Assembly (NCBI GenBank): GCA_030747175.1
Contig: JASLLE010000003.1
Coordinates: 1-64,000, forward strand
Length of the DNA stretch: 64,000 nucleotides
Reading direction: 5' to 3'
Origin: Dehalococcoidia bacterium
Lineage (GTDB): Bacteria > Chloroflexota > Dehalococcoidia > Lucifugimonadales > Lucifugimonadaceae
Shown one piece after another: positions 11,221-20,234 of this stretch (its first letter is position 1; each line of letters opens with the position of its first letter). The translations under genes and the position numbers were made by a program. The notes below the pieces were generated by a model. That model saw nothing but the letters and a program-made list of their open reading frames with translations. It made no database searches and was not told the origin of the DNA.

Positions 11221-12483
11221 TTAGCCGATCGAGTCGAAGCCGGTGTAGGGGCGCAGTACCTCGGGGATGGATACGGTGCCGTCCGCCTGCTGGTAGTTCT
11301 CCAGGATCGCTATGACCATGCGGGGCAGCGCCAACCCGGAGCCGTTCAGCGAGTGAACGAAGCCCGTACCGGCGCCTTCTTCAGGCCGAAAGCGGGTGTT
11401 GGAACGGCGGGCCTGGAAGTCGGTGCAGTTTGACAGCGAGCTGACCTCGAGCCACTCCTCAATTCCCGGGGACCAGACCTCAAGATCGTAGGTCTGGGCG
11501 GACTGGAAGCTGATGTCCCCGGTCGCCAGCGCCAGCAGACGCCAGGGCAGGCCAAGCCGCTCGCACAGGTCGATAGCGTCGTCCACCATCCCGTCGAGCA
11601 CGCCCCCGGACTGATCCGGATCGACGAACTGGAACATTTCCACTTTTTCAAACTGGTGTACGCGCTTGATCCCGCGCGTGTCCCGGCCTGCCGCGGTGCG
11701 TTCCCTTCGGAAACACGGCGTGTGGGCGACGTATTTGAGTGGGAGTGCGCCCGGTTCGATGATCTCGCCCGAGTGCAGGTAATTCAGCGCCACCTCTGAA
11801 GTCGGGATCAGCCAGAGATCGTCCTCCTCGTCATGGAAAAGCTCGTCGGCAAACTTTGGCAGGTTCCCGGAGGCCGTCATCGTCTCGGATCGGACCATGA
11901 ACGGCGGCGCTATCTCTATGTAGCCGTGCTCACGCGTGTGAACGTCCAGCATCCAGTCAGATAGCGCCCTTTGCAGCGCAGCGCCTTTGCCCTTCAGGAC
12001 GTAGAAGCGTGCGCCGGACATCTTTGCCCCGGCGGCGAGGTCGAAGATCCCGGTCCGATCGGCGAAATCCCAGTTCGGCTCCACGTCGAAGTCCCGCTCT
12101 CCGGGGGGAGGGCCTTCTCGGACGATGACGTTTGAGTCCTCGTCGGGACCGACCGGAACTGTGTCTTTGGGGAGGTTGGGCAGAACGATCAAGAGATCGT
12201 GCAGCTCCTGCTGAATCTCCTCCTGCTCCGTTTCGATGACCTTGATGCGGTCGCCGACGGACCGCATTTCGGCGATCTGCTCCGGCGACGGCTTGCCGCC
12301 GGACTGGCCGATGCCGCGGCTTACCTCGTTCCGTTTCGCGCGTAGCTCATCGCCCTCGTGGACCAGCGCCCGCCGCCGGGCGTCCAGCTCGATCATCTCT
12401 TCGATCGGCGGGTCTTCGCCGCGATCAACGAGCTTCTGCCGGACGATTTCGGGTTCGTTAATGATCTGTTCGATTGAAAGCAT
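11221..12483 (-). CDS. serS: Seryl-tRNA synthetase
   Basis: Charges tRNA-Ser and tRNA-Sec with serine. The protein has the usual length (420 aa), an N-terminal coiled-coil arm (about residues 30-100) and the class II core. Motif 2 is seen in FRRERTAAGRDTRGIKRVHQF and motif 3 in LNGSGLALPRMVIAILENYQ. It ends close downstream of lysS on the same strand (51-base gap), so the two synthetases probably share a transcript. A tRNA-Ser(UGA) substrate gene is encoded at 27433-27522. Confidence 0.97.
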   Translation of the reverse strand: MLSIEQIINEPEIVRQKLVDRGEDPPIEEMIELDARRRALVHEGDELRAKRNEVSRGIGQSGGKPSPEQIAEMRSVGDRIKVIETEQEEIQQELHDLLIVLPNLPKDTVPVGPDEDSNVIVREGPPPGERDFDVEPNWDFADRTGIFDLAAGAKMSGARFYVLKGKGAALQRALSDWMLDVHTREHGYIEIAPPFMVRSETMTASGNLPKFADELFHDEEDDLWLIPTSEVALNYLHSGEIIEPGALPLKYVAHTPCFRRERTAAGRDTRGIKRVHQFEKVEMFQFVDPDQSGGVLDGMVDDAIDLCERLGLPWRLLALATGDISFQSAQTYDLEVWSPGIEEWLEVSSLSNCTDFQARRSNTRFRPEEGAGTGFVHSLNGSGLALPRMVIAILENYQQADGTVSIPEVLRPYTGFDSIG

Positions 12484-12533
12484 TGGAGTCCCTGGAGATC
12501 GGGGTGTTCGGACGGGGTTTCGGAGGCCGACCT

Positions 12534-14051
12534 CTAGTCCCGCAGCTGGGGGTAGAGGATGACCTCCCTGATAGACCGCTCGCCCGATATCAGCATGGCG
12601 AGCCGGTCGATACCCAGGCCGAGCCCCCCGGTGGGCGGCATGCCGTGCTCCACCGCGATCAGGAAGTCCTCATCCAGCCGGTCCATCTCGTCATCATCAT
12701 GCTCGCGACGCAGCCGTTCCTGGTCCTCAAAACGCGCCCGCTGGTCGACCGGGTCGTTCAACTCGGTGAAGGCGTTACACAGTTCATGCCCGCCCACGAA
12801 ACCCTCGAACCGCTCAACGATGCCGTCTGATCCGGGTTTGCGCTTCGCGAGCGGGGACATCTCGACCGGGTAATCGACGAGGAAAGCGGGCTGAATGAGA
12901 TTCGGCTCGACGTGGTCCGAGATCACCTTGTCCAGCAGTCGGCCCCAGTTGGCGCCCGGCTCGACATGGATATCGCGCTCGCGCATCGCCGCCGAAAGCG
13001 ATTCAATATCGTCACATTCAACGAAGTCAATTCCCGAGCGCTTCTTGATCTCTTCGCGCAGATCCAGGCGCGACCACGGCGGCGTCAGGTCTATCGGCTG
13101 TCCGCCCACTTCGTCCGGCGGAGCGATCATCGAGCCGGTGACCTCCATAGCGATGGTGGAGACCATCTGCTCGACCATCTCCATGACGTCGTTGTAGTCG
13201 GCGTACGCCTCGTAGCTTTCTATGGTCGTGAACTCCGGGTTGTGATCCTGGTCGAACCCTTCGTTACGGAAGATCCGGCCGATCTCGCACACCCTGTCAA
13301 AGCCGCCGACGATCAGTTTCTTCAGGTGAAGCTCGGTGGCAATCCTCAGGTACAGGTCCCGGTCGAGCGCGTTGTGGTGCGTCCCGAACGGTCGTGCGGA
13401 AGCGCCCGCCGGTACGGTGACCAGCATCGGCGTCTCGACTTCCATGAATCCACGCCCGTGCATAAACCTGCGCATCGAGGCCACGATATCCGCCCGCATC
13501 CGGGCGATCTCCATCGCTCTCTCGTTGGCGATCAGGTCCAGGTAGCGTTGCCGGAAGCGCTTCTCAGTGTCCCGTAATCCCGACCATTTATCCGGCAGCG
13601 GACGGGTTGCCTTTGTGAGCAGCGTCAAGGACCGGACTTCTATGCTTGGCTCTCCCCGGCGCGTCCGAAAAACGGGACCTTCAGCGCCAATGAAGTCACC
13701 CAGATCGAGGTCATCGAGGAGTTCATATTCGTCGCCCAGCACGTCCTGGCGCAGGTGGAGTTGAATAGTCCCGGATGCGTCCCGGAGATCGATAAACGCC
13801 GCCTTGCCCATGCCCCGGCGCGCCATCATCCTGCCGGCGAGTACGAGCGATTCAGACTTCGCTCCCTCGCCAAGTTCGCTCTCGACCGAGTCGAGTTCCG
13901 CCCTCGCGGATGCACTATCTGATGTCGGCTTGAACCGGGCCGGGTACGGGTCGATGCCGCGGGCTCGGAGCCGTTCGAGTTTGTCCAGGCGCGCCTGGAT
14001 CAGGCGCGCTTCGGAAACGGGCTGGTCGGTGGATTCTTCTGGACCGGGCAT
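12534..14051 (-). CDS. lysS: Lysyl-tRNA synthetase, class II
   Basis: Charges tRNA-Lys. The 505-aa protein shows an N-terminal OB-fold anticodon-binding domain and class II motifs: motif 2 around RIFRNEGFDQDHNPEFTTIE and motif 3 in GLGLGIDRLAMLISGERSIR, ending in the typical REVILYPQLRD. The ATG at 14051 gives a short Pro/Glu/Ser-rich leader before the usual LDKLERLRARGIDPYP. Upstream is a long repeat-filled gap. Confidence 0.97.
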   Translation of the reverse strand: MPGPEESTDQPVSEARLIQARLDKLERLRARGIDPYPARFKPTSDSASARAELDSVESELGEGAKSESLVLAGRMMARRGMGKAAFIDLRDASGTIQLHLRQDVLGDEYELLDDLDLGDFIGAEGPVFRTRRGEPSIEVRSLTLLTKATRPLPDKWSGLRDTEKRFRQRYLDLIANERAMEIARMRADIVASMRRFMHGRGFMEVETPMLVTVPAGASARPFGTHHNALDRDLYLRIATELHLKKLIVGGFDRVCEIGRIFRNEGFDQDHNPEFTTIESYEAYADYNDVMEMVEQMVSTIAMEVTGSMIAPPDEVGGQPIDLTPPWSRLDLREEIKKRSGIDFVECDDIESLSAAMRERDIHVEPGANWGRLLDKVISDHVEPNLIQPAFLVDYPVEMSPLAKRKPGSDGIVERFEGFVGGHELCNAFTELNDPVDQRARFEDQERLRREHDDDEMDRLDEDFLIAVEHGMPPTGGLGLGIDRLAMLISGERSIREVILYPQLRD

Positions 14052-14842
14052 GCGGGGCGGGCCTCCGCGGCGTGATATTCGCCACGCTTGCGCGTACAGG
14101 GGCAGCAGCCCCCTCGCTGATTTGGAGTCGGACCATTATCACACGGCGACTCTCCGGTTTTGCGACTGATTCCCGGCCGGGGAACGGCAGATATCAGCGG
14201 AGAGAGCTTTTTAGATGTCCTGCAGTTTCAGGTGTTCGCCAGCGTCGCGTAGCGTTCGATGAGACAGGATCCTGAATCGAGTCACGGTTGTGATTGCAAT
14301 ACCCGGTCATTCGACAACCTCAGGACGCGGTGGAACCTCAAGACGCGGGAGAGCTTGAGGACACTTGTCATTTGCCCCCTGTCCCCGCCGCGGGAGAGGG
14401 ACGGGGTGAGGGGGATGAGGCCACAGGCCGATCAATGTTCTGTGGACCGCTGTATATGACGAATCGTGTGCCGCTGCACGCCATATCGCGCGGTGAAGGT
14501 CCCTCGTCCTTCCGGGACCGGAAGGATCGGGATGACTGTTGAACGTGCTCCCTCTCCTCGCCGCGGGAGAGGGACGCGGTGATGGGGATCACCGATGGGT
14601 GATCGGTCCGCGGGGGCGCGTTGCTGCACATCCGGGTCCTTCGAGAGCCTCGGGACGCGGTTGCTAGAACCCGGGACACGGTAGAGAGCCTCTGGACACG
14701 CTGACGTGTAAATCGGGGCAAACGCGTATCACGTTCACATAGCGCTCAGGAGCGTCAAATTCCCATAATCAGGCTCCCGTCAACTGAAACGGGCGCACTC
14801 CCTTTGTCAGCCTTTCAACTGGCGGTAACCCCGGAGGTTCCG
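14052..14842. repeat. Long intergenic region packed with REP-like elements
   Basis: About 790 bases without a credible gene. Repeats seen: a CCCTGTCCCCGCC-GCGGGAGAGGG hairpin (14377-14400), a copy of the GGTGAAGGTCCCTCGTCCTT element with near-perfect palindrome (14492-14535), another CCCTCTCC/GGAGAGGG hairpin (14550-14573), and the inverted form GGTCCTTCGAGAGCCTCGGG (14635-14657). Several diverged copies of CTCAGGACGCGG lie between them. It must also hold the promoters of lysS and rsmD, which I could not place. Confidence 0.65.
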
Positions 14843-15409
14843 ATGAGGATCGGCGGCGGAAGCGCCGGGGGGCGAAGGGTTGGAGGGCGCGGCAGACGCC
14901 GTGGCGAGGCCGGGTTCCGTCCAACCTCGTCACGAGTCCGGCTGGCCATCTTCTCGATGCTCGGGCCGGGGGGCCTGGGCGGGCTGAGTGTGCTCGATCT
15001 CTACGCGGGCACGGGTGCGATGGGACTGGAAGCGCTCAGCAGGGGCGCTGATTCAGCAGAGTTCGTGGAATTAAACGAAAGGCGTTGTAGAGAGATAACA
15101 AAGGCCGCGGATGAACTCGGCTTCGGCGACCGTTCAACGGTCAGAAAAGGCCGGTGTGAACGGGTCACGAAAACGCTGACCAAGAGGTTCGACATTGTTT
15201 TCATCGACCCGCCTTATGCAGACGATCCGTTTGCCGAGGTGATCGGCAACCTGGACCAAGCAGACGTCCTCAACCCGGGGGCCACGATCTTCGCGGAGCA
15301 CTCGGCGAGAACCGAACTGGAAAGCCGGTACGGGCGGATCGAGCGGACAGACAGCCGGAAATACGGAGATACGGCCGTCTCTACATACCGGCTTGTGAGC
15401 ACAGAGTAA
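14843..15409 (+). CDS. rsmD: 16S rRNA (guanine-966 N2)-methyltransferase RsmD
   Basis: Methylates G966 of 16S rRNA during ribosome assembly. The protein starts with the family-typical MRIGGGSAGGRRV, has RPTSSRVRLAIFSML, the SAM-binding LDLYAGTGAMGLEALSRG, and the catalytic IDPPYAD motif. The ATG at 14843 was chosen because GGAGG sits 5 bases before it and because RsmD proteins begin with MRI; the frame is open 13 codons further to a TTG. Length 188 aa is normal. coaD follows at once, a very common bacterial pairing. Confidence 0.94.
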   Translation: MRIGGGSAGGRRVGGRGRRRGEAGFRPTSSRVRLAIFSMLGPGGLGGLSVLDLYAGTGAMGLEALSRGADSAEFVELNERRCREITKAADELGFGDRSTVRKGRCERVTKTLTKRFDIVFIDPPYADDPFAEVIGNLDQADVLNPGATIFAEHSARTELESRYGRIERTDSRKYGDTAVSTYRLVSTE

Positions 15410-15423
15410 AAGGGAACAGGGAC

Positions 15424-15918
15424 ATAGCGAACAACGAGGTTAAAGCGCTCTACGCCGGGACATTTGACCCCGTCACAGACGGCCATCTTGACATCGTCCG
15501 GAGGTCCGCCGAGCTATTCGACGAAGTGATAGTCGGCGTCTACGACCTGCCGCAAAAATCGTTGATGTTCAACACGGTAGAGCGGGTGGATATGTTCAGA
15601 CGTGCGTTGTCTGATCATCCGCAGGTTGAGATCTCGGCCTATTCCGGTCTCACGGTGAAGTACGCGTCCCAGATCGGCGCACAGGTTCTCGTCAGGGGGC
15701 TACGGATCGGAGCCGATTACGAATACGAACGTGAGATGGCGTTGATGAACCGGGCGATGCAGCCGAACGTCGAAACGGTTTGCCTCATGAGCAGTCTTGA
15801 ACAGCAGTTCATCAGCTCCAGTCGGATAAAAGAGATCGCAAAACTGGGAGCGGAGATAGATTCCTTCGTTCCCTCCCATGTATCGGCGGCGGTGGCCGCC
15901 CGCATAGGTGACCAGTAG
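15424..15918 (+). CDS. coaD: Phosphopantetheine adenylyltransferase, with apparent ATA start
   Basis: Fourth step of coenzyme A synthesis, joining ATP and 4'-phosphopantetheine. The nucleotidyltransferase signature AGTFDPVTDGHLDIV lies at nt 15454-15498, and the matching C-terminal motif FISSSRIKEIA is present. No ATG, GTG or TTG precedes the signature in this frame. The first canonical start, GTG 15526, would remove the ATP-binding motif. The best fit is an ATA codon at 15424 giving MANNEVKALYAGTF, 9 bases after an AGGG ribosome-binding site, for 164 aa (normal length). It lies 14 bases behind rsmD. The start is inferred; a base-call error changing ATG to ATA is the alternative. Confidence 0.88.
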   Translation: MANNEVKALYAGTFDPVTDGHLDIVRRSAELFDEVIVGVYDLPQKSLMFNTVERVDMFRRALSDHPQVEISAYSGLTVKYASQIGAQVLVRGLRIGADYEYEREMALMNRAMQPNVETVCLMSSLEQQFISSSRIKEIAKLGAEIDSFVPSHVSAAVAARIGDQ

Positions 15919-16004
15919 GAACCAACACAGCAGGGCCGGTGAACGGCTGAAGTGACCGGGAACGCAACCAAGCGCCACCGGCATGGCAACAACAGGGGGC
16001 AGAT

Positions 16005-16637
16005 ATGTCTTTGGAACAACGCCTGGAAGCACTCGAATCACTCGTGGCGAGCGGTCGCGTACCGGCCACCTCGCGAACCCTGATAAACCTTGAGCGGTTT
16101 AACGCGGCCATCGAAGAGATTCGCTCCGAGCTGCCTGACGAGATGAATGAATCCCGGGCGATCATCCGGCAGAAGGAAAGCGTGATCAAGCAGGCCGAGA
16201 TAGAGGCCCGCAGGATTCGCGCCTACGCAGACGAAGAGGCTACGACGATCCGGGAGACGGCGGAAGAAAAGGCGACCATCGCCATAGATACCGCTTCCGA
16301 ACGAGCCGCCAAGATGATTCAGCAGAACGAGGTAACGTCCGAGGCCGGGCGCAGAGCGGAAGAGATCATCGCCGAGGCGGAAGGGCGAGCCGCCCGGATC
16401 ATCGAGGACGCAGAAGCGGCCGCGGCCGAGAAGGCTGAAGAGTCCGAGAGCCGGATCTCCATGATGATGAATGACGCGGAAGCGGATGCCGGCATTCGGC
16501 GTGACGGCGCGGATGCGTACGCCAGCGAAGTACTGTTCGCTCTTGAAGAGCACGTCTCCAGCGTCCTGGGCAAGGTCCGGGCGGGCCTGGACCTGCTTGA
16601 AAACCGCTCTCCGTCAGACACAATTCCGACTCGTTAA
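16005..16637 (+). CDS. Coiled-coil protein, DivIVA / ATP-synthase-b-like
   Basis: A 210-aa, strongly charged protein. Residues about 45-175 form a long heptad-like coiled coil rich in Glu, Ala and Arg, with repeated AEEIIAEAE-type stretches, similar to the rod of DivIVA-like or F-type ATPase b-like proteins. There is no membrane segment. A short acidic tail ends in VSSVLGKVRAGLDLLENR. It follows coaD by 86 bases and probably belongs to the rsmD-coaD transcript. A structural or division-related role is possible, but only from the coiled coil. Confidence 0.75.
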   Translation: MSLEQRLEALESLVASGRVPATSRTLINLERFNAAIEEIRSELPDEMNESRAIIRQKESVIKQAEIEARRIRAYADEEATTIRETAEEKATIAIDTASERAAKMIQQNEVTSEAGRRAEEIIAEAEGRAARIIEDAEAAAAEKAEESESRISMMMNDAEADAGIRRDGADAYASEVLFALEEHVSSVLGKVRAGLDLLENRSPSDTIPTR

Positions 16638-16667
16638 CGCCCGTCCGCACCTGAGACGGGTAAAAAA

Positions 16668-16693
16668 CGCCCGGGTCGATTACGGCCCGGGCG
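16668..16693. terminator. GC-rich hairpin, possible terminator
   Basis: CGCCCGGG (16668-16675) pairs with CCCGGGCG (16686-16693) across a 10-base loop. A run of six A precedes it, so the T-tract is on the minus strand. It lies 30 bases after the coiled-coil gene stop. It may slow plus-strand transcription and would work better for minus-strand readthrough. Confidence 0.4.
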
Positions 16694-16780
16694 CTTCGCG
16701 TCTGCCGTATCAAAGCGTAGTAGCACTGGCTGACGGCTGGCGCTGCCCCGGATGACGTTTGGGATCAGGTCCAAATACGC

Positions 16781-18160
16781 TTGTTGCTGCTGGCCGGCGG
16801 TCCTCGATCGGACTTGCTGGCATGGCTGCCACAAACGAGAACAGGCGAGCATACCTTGGCCCGTAATGATCACCTCAGTGGTGATGAACAACAACGCGTA
16901 TCCGATCTCCTGGTGACGCGGCCCAGCGGCGACATGCCATCTACGTCAGGTCGCGAGGTCGCCGCCGCCATAGACCTGCTCCCGGTGGCGGCGTTGATAT
17001 ACGACCGCGATGACGGGACGATTCGTCACGCGAATCCGCTTTTTGAGTCGCTGTCGGGTGCTTCGAATGACGAGCTCGCCGGACATCAAATACTCGATTT
17101 TTACCGTGATGCGGTCGAGCACGATGAGTTCATCTCGGAACTGTTGCGCAAGGGGATTGTTACCGGTCGGCATGTCACCGGCGCCCTGGGTGACGGCAGC
17201 AAGGTGTGGGTTGATACTTCAAGCCGCTGGGTGGTTTACGGAGGCAAACCCGCCGTCCTCACCCTGTTCACCGATATCGACGCCGAAAAACGTGCACAAC
17301 TGGCTTCAGAGCTCGAGCGAGTTCAGATATCAGGACTGGCCGAGATCAGCAGGATCGTGGCACACGCGAGGCTCGACAGCGAGGCGTTTGAACGTGTCGT
17401 GGAGGTGGTGAATCGCCTCGTGCCGTTCGATCGCGTCGGGCTTGTGCTGATTGATCCTGAAGAGGAAACATTCACGCTGAAGTTCGTGCGTGGCACAGAG
17501 GTCGACTCCCGTCAGGAGGGTTACAGACTCCCCATCGGGCGAAGCTTGAACGCGATCGCGGCGGAAACTCGTGAAAGCGTGCTCATCGATGATATCGAGA
17601 CAGCCCGGTTTCCGGACGACTTTCCCGGATTAAAGGCCAATCGGGACGCCGGAATCCGATCCCTGGTGACGGCGCCCCTGATCGCCGATGACCGCGTGAT
17701 AGGCACGCTCAGCCTGCGGTCGAAATCCGCGTGCGCTTACGACGCGGAATCAGTGGCACTAATTGAGCGAATCACCGCGTTGCTGGCGCCTGCGCTTGAG
17801 CAGTCTCGCCTCTACGACAACCTGGAACGGGAGGCGCGTGAACGGCAGATCATCGCCGAGATGGGACGGGTGATCAACTCGTCGCCGGACCTCAACGACG
17901 TGTACAGCCGATTCACAGACCTTGTGCGCCAGATCCTTCCGGCCGATCGACTCGCCGTGACTACCCTTGATCGCGAGGGAGAGGGGGTTGTCATCCTCTA
18001 TCGCTCCGGAATCTCCGTGACCGATCGAGCGCAGGGTCATCGCATGCTTTCACAGGGTTCCATGACCACTGTCATGATGGACACCAGAAAGCCCGTTCTT
18101 TTTCATCCCGGGAACCGGGCAGATGTGGAGAGAGAATATCCGAACCTTCTTTCGGCCTAG
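16781..18160 (+). CDS. N-terminal part of an interrupted PAS/GAF sensor histidine kinase
   Basis: 459 aa to an in-frame TAG at 18158-18160. A PAS domain (about 60-165, with LIYDRDDGTIRHANPLFESL) is followed by a GAF domain (about 190-350, with DAGIRSLVTAPLIADDRVIG) and the first two thirds of a second GAF domain. The frame continues without shift after the TAG: EAGLRSFLSLPLFVGDRIVGG completes the second GAF exactly as in the other GAF domains of the same protein. So this and 18170-20191 are one gene of about 1136 codons with one nonsense codon. The start is uncertain: TTG 16781, GTG 16913 and ATG 16934 are all possible. Alone, this fragment could still be a truncated sensor without kinase activity. 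Confidence 0.8.
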   Translation: MLLLAGGPRSDLLAWLPQTRTGEHTLARNDHLSGDEQQRVSDLLVTRPSGDMPSTSGREVAAAIDLLPVAALIYDRDDGTIRHANPLFESLSGASNDELAGHQILDFYRDAVEHDEFISELLRKGIVTGRHVTGALGDGSKVWVDTSSRWVVYGGKPAVLTLFTDIDAEKRAQLASELERVQISGLAEISRIVAHARLDSEAFERVVEVVNRLVPFDRVGLVLIDPEEETFTLKFVRGTEVDSRQEGYRLPIGRSLNAIAAETRESVLIDDIETARFPDDFPGLKANRDAGIRSLVTAPLIADDRVIGTLSLRSKSACAYDAESVALIERITALLAPALEQSRLYDNLEREARERQIIAEMGRVINSSPDLNDVYSRFTDLVRQILPADRLAVTTLDREGEGVVILYRSGISVTDRAQGHRMLSQGSMTTVMMDTRKPVLFHPGNRADVEREYPNLLSA

Positions 18161-18169
18161 GAAGCGGGA

Positions 18170-20191
18170 TTGCGGTCATTCCTGTCTCTGCCGCTGTTCG
18201 TCGGAGACCGAATCGTGGGCGGACTGCACTTCTTTTCCATGACCGAAAGCGGTTATCCGAGGCATCAGGTGGATCTGGCGGAGTCGGTCGCAGGCCAGAT
18301 CGCCGGCACTATCGCCAGTTCTTTGTTGCGGGAGGTGGAACAACAGACGGCGAAGGAAAACGCCGTCCTCGCCGAGATCGGCAGGACCATCACATCGGCA
18401 ACGGACGTACGTGACGTGTTCGAGCCGTTTGGAGAACTGGTCGGGCAGATACTGCCGTTTAACCGCCTGGTTATCACACTGTTCGACAGCAAGGCAGGGA
18501 CGGCTACGGGCGCCTACGCGTACGGCTGGGAAGTCCCGGGATGGGGGGACGGAACCGTCCATGAGATCGCCGGAACCTCAATAGAGACGATTCAGAAAAC
18601 ACGAAAAACCCTGTACGCCCCGGACATCTCGAAAGATGTCAACGAACCGGCGGCCACTCGAAGACTGCTCACAGGGGCAGGATTCAATTCTTCTCTCCTC
18701 GCCCCGCTGTGGTCCAACGGTGAACTTATTGGCTGCCTGAATATCAAACATTCCGAGATCGGCGCGTACACGCCGCGCTCGATAGAACTGGCCGAGCGGA
18801 TAGCGGACCAGATCGCGGGAGCGATCGCCAACGCCCGGTTGTACGAGGATCTTCGACATGTGGCTGACGAGCGCCGGGCGCTCGCTGCGATCGCGCTTGC
18901 GGCTACGCAAAACCTGGACCTGGACGGCGTGTTTGCTCGCGCAGCTGATTCTCTGAAAAAGATGGTGGACTACGATCGCATGTCCATCACCCTGCTGGAT
19001 CAGGACGACGAGTCGCTGCGTGTTGCGTTCACGCGCGGTCAACGCCTGCTTGGTTTCCGGATCGGGGATATCGTAGAACCGGTGAGCGGTGATCCCTTTG
19101 ACGGCGAACACTGGACGTGGAAGAGCGGCCTTGGACTGATATCTCGTCCGGACGGACGGATTCAGACCACGGTCCAGGTTCCGCTGGGAAGCCACCCACG
19201 TCTCCTGGGTTACATCTGGCTACGCAGCAACGCAGCCGACGCGTATGACGAACGCAGCATAGATAAGATGGAGCGCGTCGCCACATACCTCACCCCGGCT
19301 GTTCAGAACGCGCTTGAACACGATCGCGAGATGCGCCTTGCGCAAGAACGCGAGCGGAGCCTCATCCTGGGACACGAGAACCGGGAGTTGCAGCGCCTGA
19401 ACGAGGCCAAAAGCCGATTCCTGACCACGGTAACGCACGAGCTCAAGACCCCGCTGACAAGCATCACGGCCTTCACCAACATCCTCCTGAAAAACCGGGT
19501 CGGCGGGATGACCGAACGAGATCTGTCGCAGCTGGTCGTGATTCAGCGCAACAATCGGCGGCTCAAGAATCTCATCGACGACCTGCTCGATCTGAGCCAG
19601 ATTGACCAGGGAGGATTGTCGCTGACTATGTCCGAGTTCAACGCCGGGGAAATGCTCACCGAAGTGCTGGACGGGTTCCGGCCGATAACCGATGCGAAAT
19701 CACAGGAAATAATCAGTTCGTTCCCGAGCCGTCCTGTGAGCATCCGCGCCGATCGTGACCGGCTGGCGCAGATCATGACCAATCTGCTCAGCAACGCGTC
19801 AAAATACTCCCCGAATGGAGCGGAGATCGGGGTCTCAGCCAGGCGCTGGAAGGACCGACTGTATTTTTCCGTAACCGACCACGGGATCGGCATTTCGGAC
19901 GAAGACAGGAAGTCTCTTTTCACCCTGTTCTTCCGCGCCGATAACGTGGAGACGCGCGCCATCCCCGGAACCGGGATCGGGCTCTATATCGCAAAAACGA
20001 TCATCGACCTGCACGGCGGCAGGATCGAAGTCAGGCCCCCAACCGGAGATGGAACGACGATGGGTTTCTACGTCCCGGGCGCCCACAACATCGCCATCGA
20101 TGCAGAACAACACCCGGAGACACTGGCGGCAATCATCCCGTGGTCGCGCATGGACGAGTTGCCAGAGGAACAAGAAGAGGCGACCGGTTAG
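18170..20191 (+). CDS. C-terminal part of the interrupted sensor histidine kinase (GAF-GAF-HisKA-HATPase)
   Basis: Same frame as the upstream part, beginning just after its TAG. It holds the end of GAF2 (1-55), GAF3 (about 70-220), GAF4 (about 230-385), a HisKA domain with the phospho-accepting His at about 423 (VTHELKTPLTSI), and a HATPase domain with N box NLLSNASKYS, G1 DHGIGI, F box LFTLFFRAD and G2 GTGIGLYIAK. All kinase motifs are intact. The TTG at 18170 is merely the first start-like codon; there is no ribosome-binding site that would prove independent translation. No response regulator is adjacent, so the partner is unknown. Cytoplasmic by sequence: no membrane helix in either part. 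Confidence 0.82.
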   Translation: MRSFLSLPLFVGDRIVGGLHFFSMTESGYPRHQVDLAESVAGQIAGTIASSLLREVEQQTAKENAVLAEIGRTITSATDVRDVFEPFGELVGQILPFNRLVITLFDSKAGTATGAYAYGWEVPGWGDGTVHEIAGTSIETIQKTRKTLYAPDISKDVNEPAATRRLLTGAGFNSSLLAPLWSNGELIGCLNIKHSEIGAYTPRSIELAERIADQIAGAIANARLYEDLRHVADERRALAAIALAATQNLDLDGVFARAADSLKKMVDYDRMSITLLDQDDESLRVAFTRGQRLLGFRIGDIVEPVSGDPFDGEHWTWKSGLGLISRPDGRIQTTVQVPLGSHPRLLGYIWLRSNAADAYDERSIDKMERVATYLTPAVQNALEHDREMRLAQERERSLILGHENRELQRLNEAKSRFLTTVTHELKTPLTSITAFTNILLKNRVGGMTERDLSQLVVIQRNNRRLKNLIDDLLDLSQIDQGGLSLTMSEFNAGEMLTEVLDGFRPITDAKSQEIISSFPSRPVSIRADRDRLAQIMTNLLSNASKYSPNGAEIGVSARRWKDRLYFSVTDHGIGISDEDRKSLFTLFFRADNVETRAIPGTGIGLYIAKTIIDLHGGRIEVRPPTGDGTTMGFYVPGAHNIAIDAEQHPETLAAIIPWSRMDELPEEQEEATG

Positions 20192-20231
20192 CCGCCTCTT
20201 CCTGAGCCAAACGAGTTGAGCGCTTTCGCTC
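20174..20231. terminator. Hairpins between converging kinase and arsM genes
   Basis: GAAGAGGCG (20174-20182) pairs with CGCCTCTTC (20193-20201), overlapping the kinase stop codon. A second small stem, GAGCG-ctttt-like loop-CGCTC, follows at about 20216-20230. Placed between two converging genes, this could be a bidirectional terminator, though T-tracts are weak. Confidence 0.4.
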
Positions 20232-20234
20232 GCC

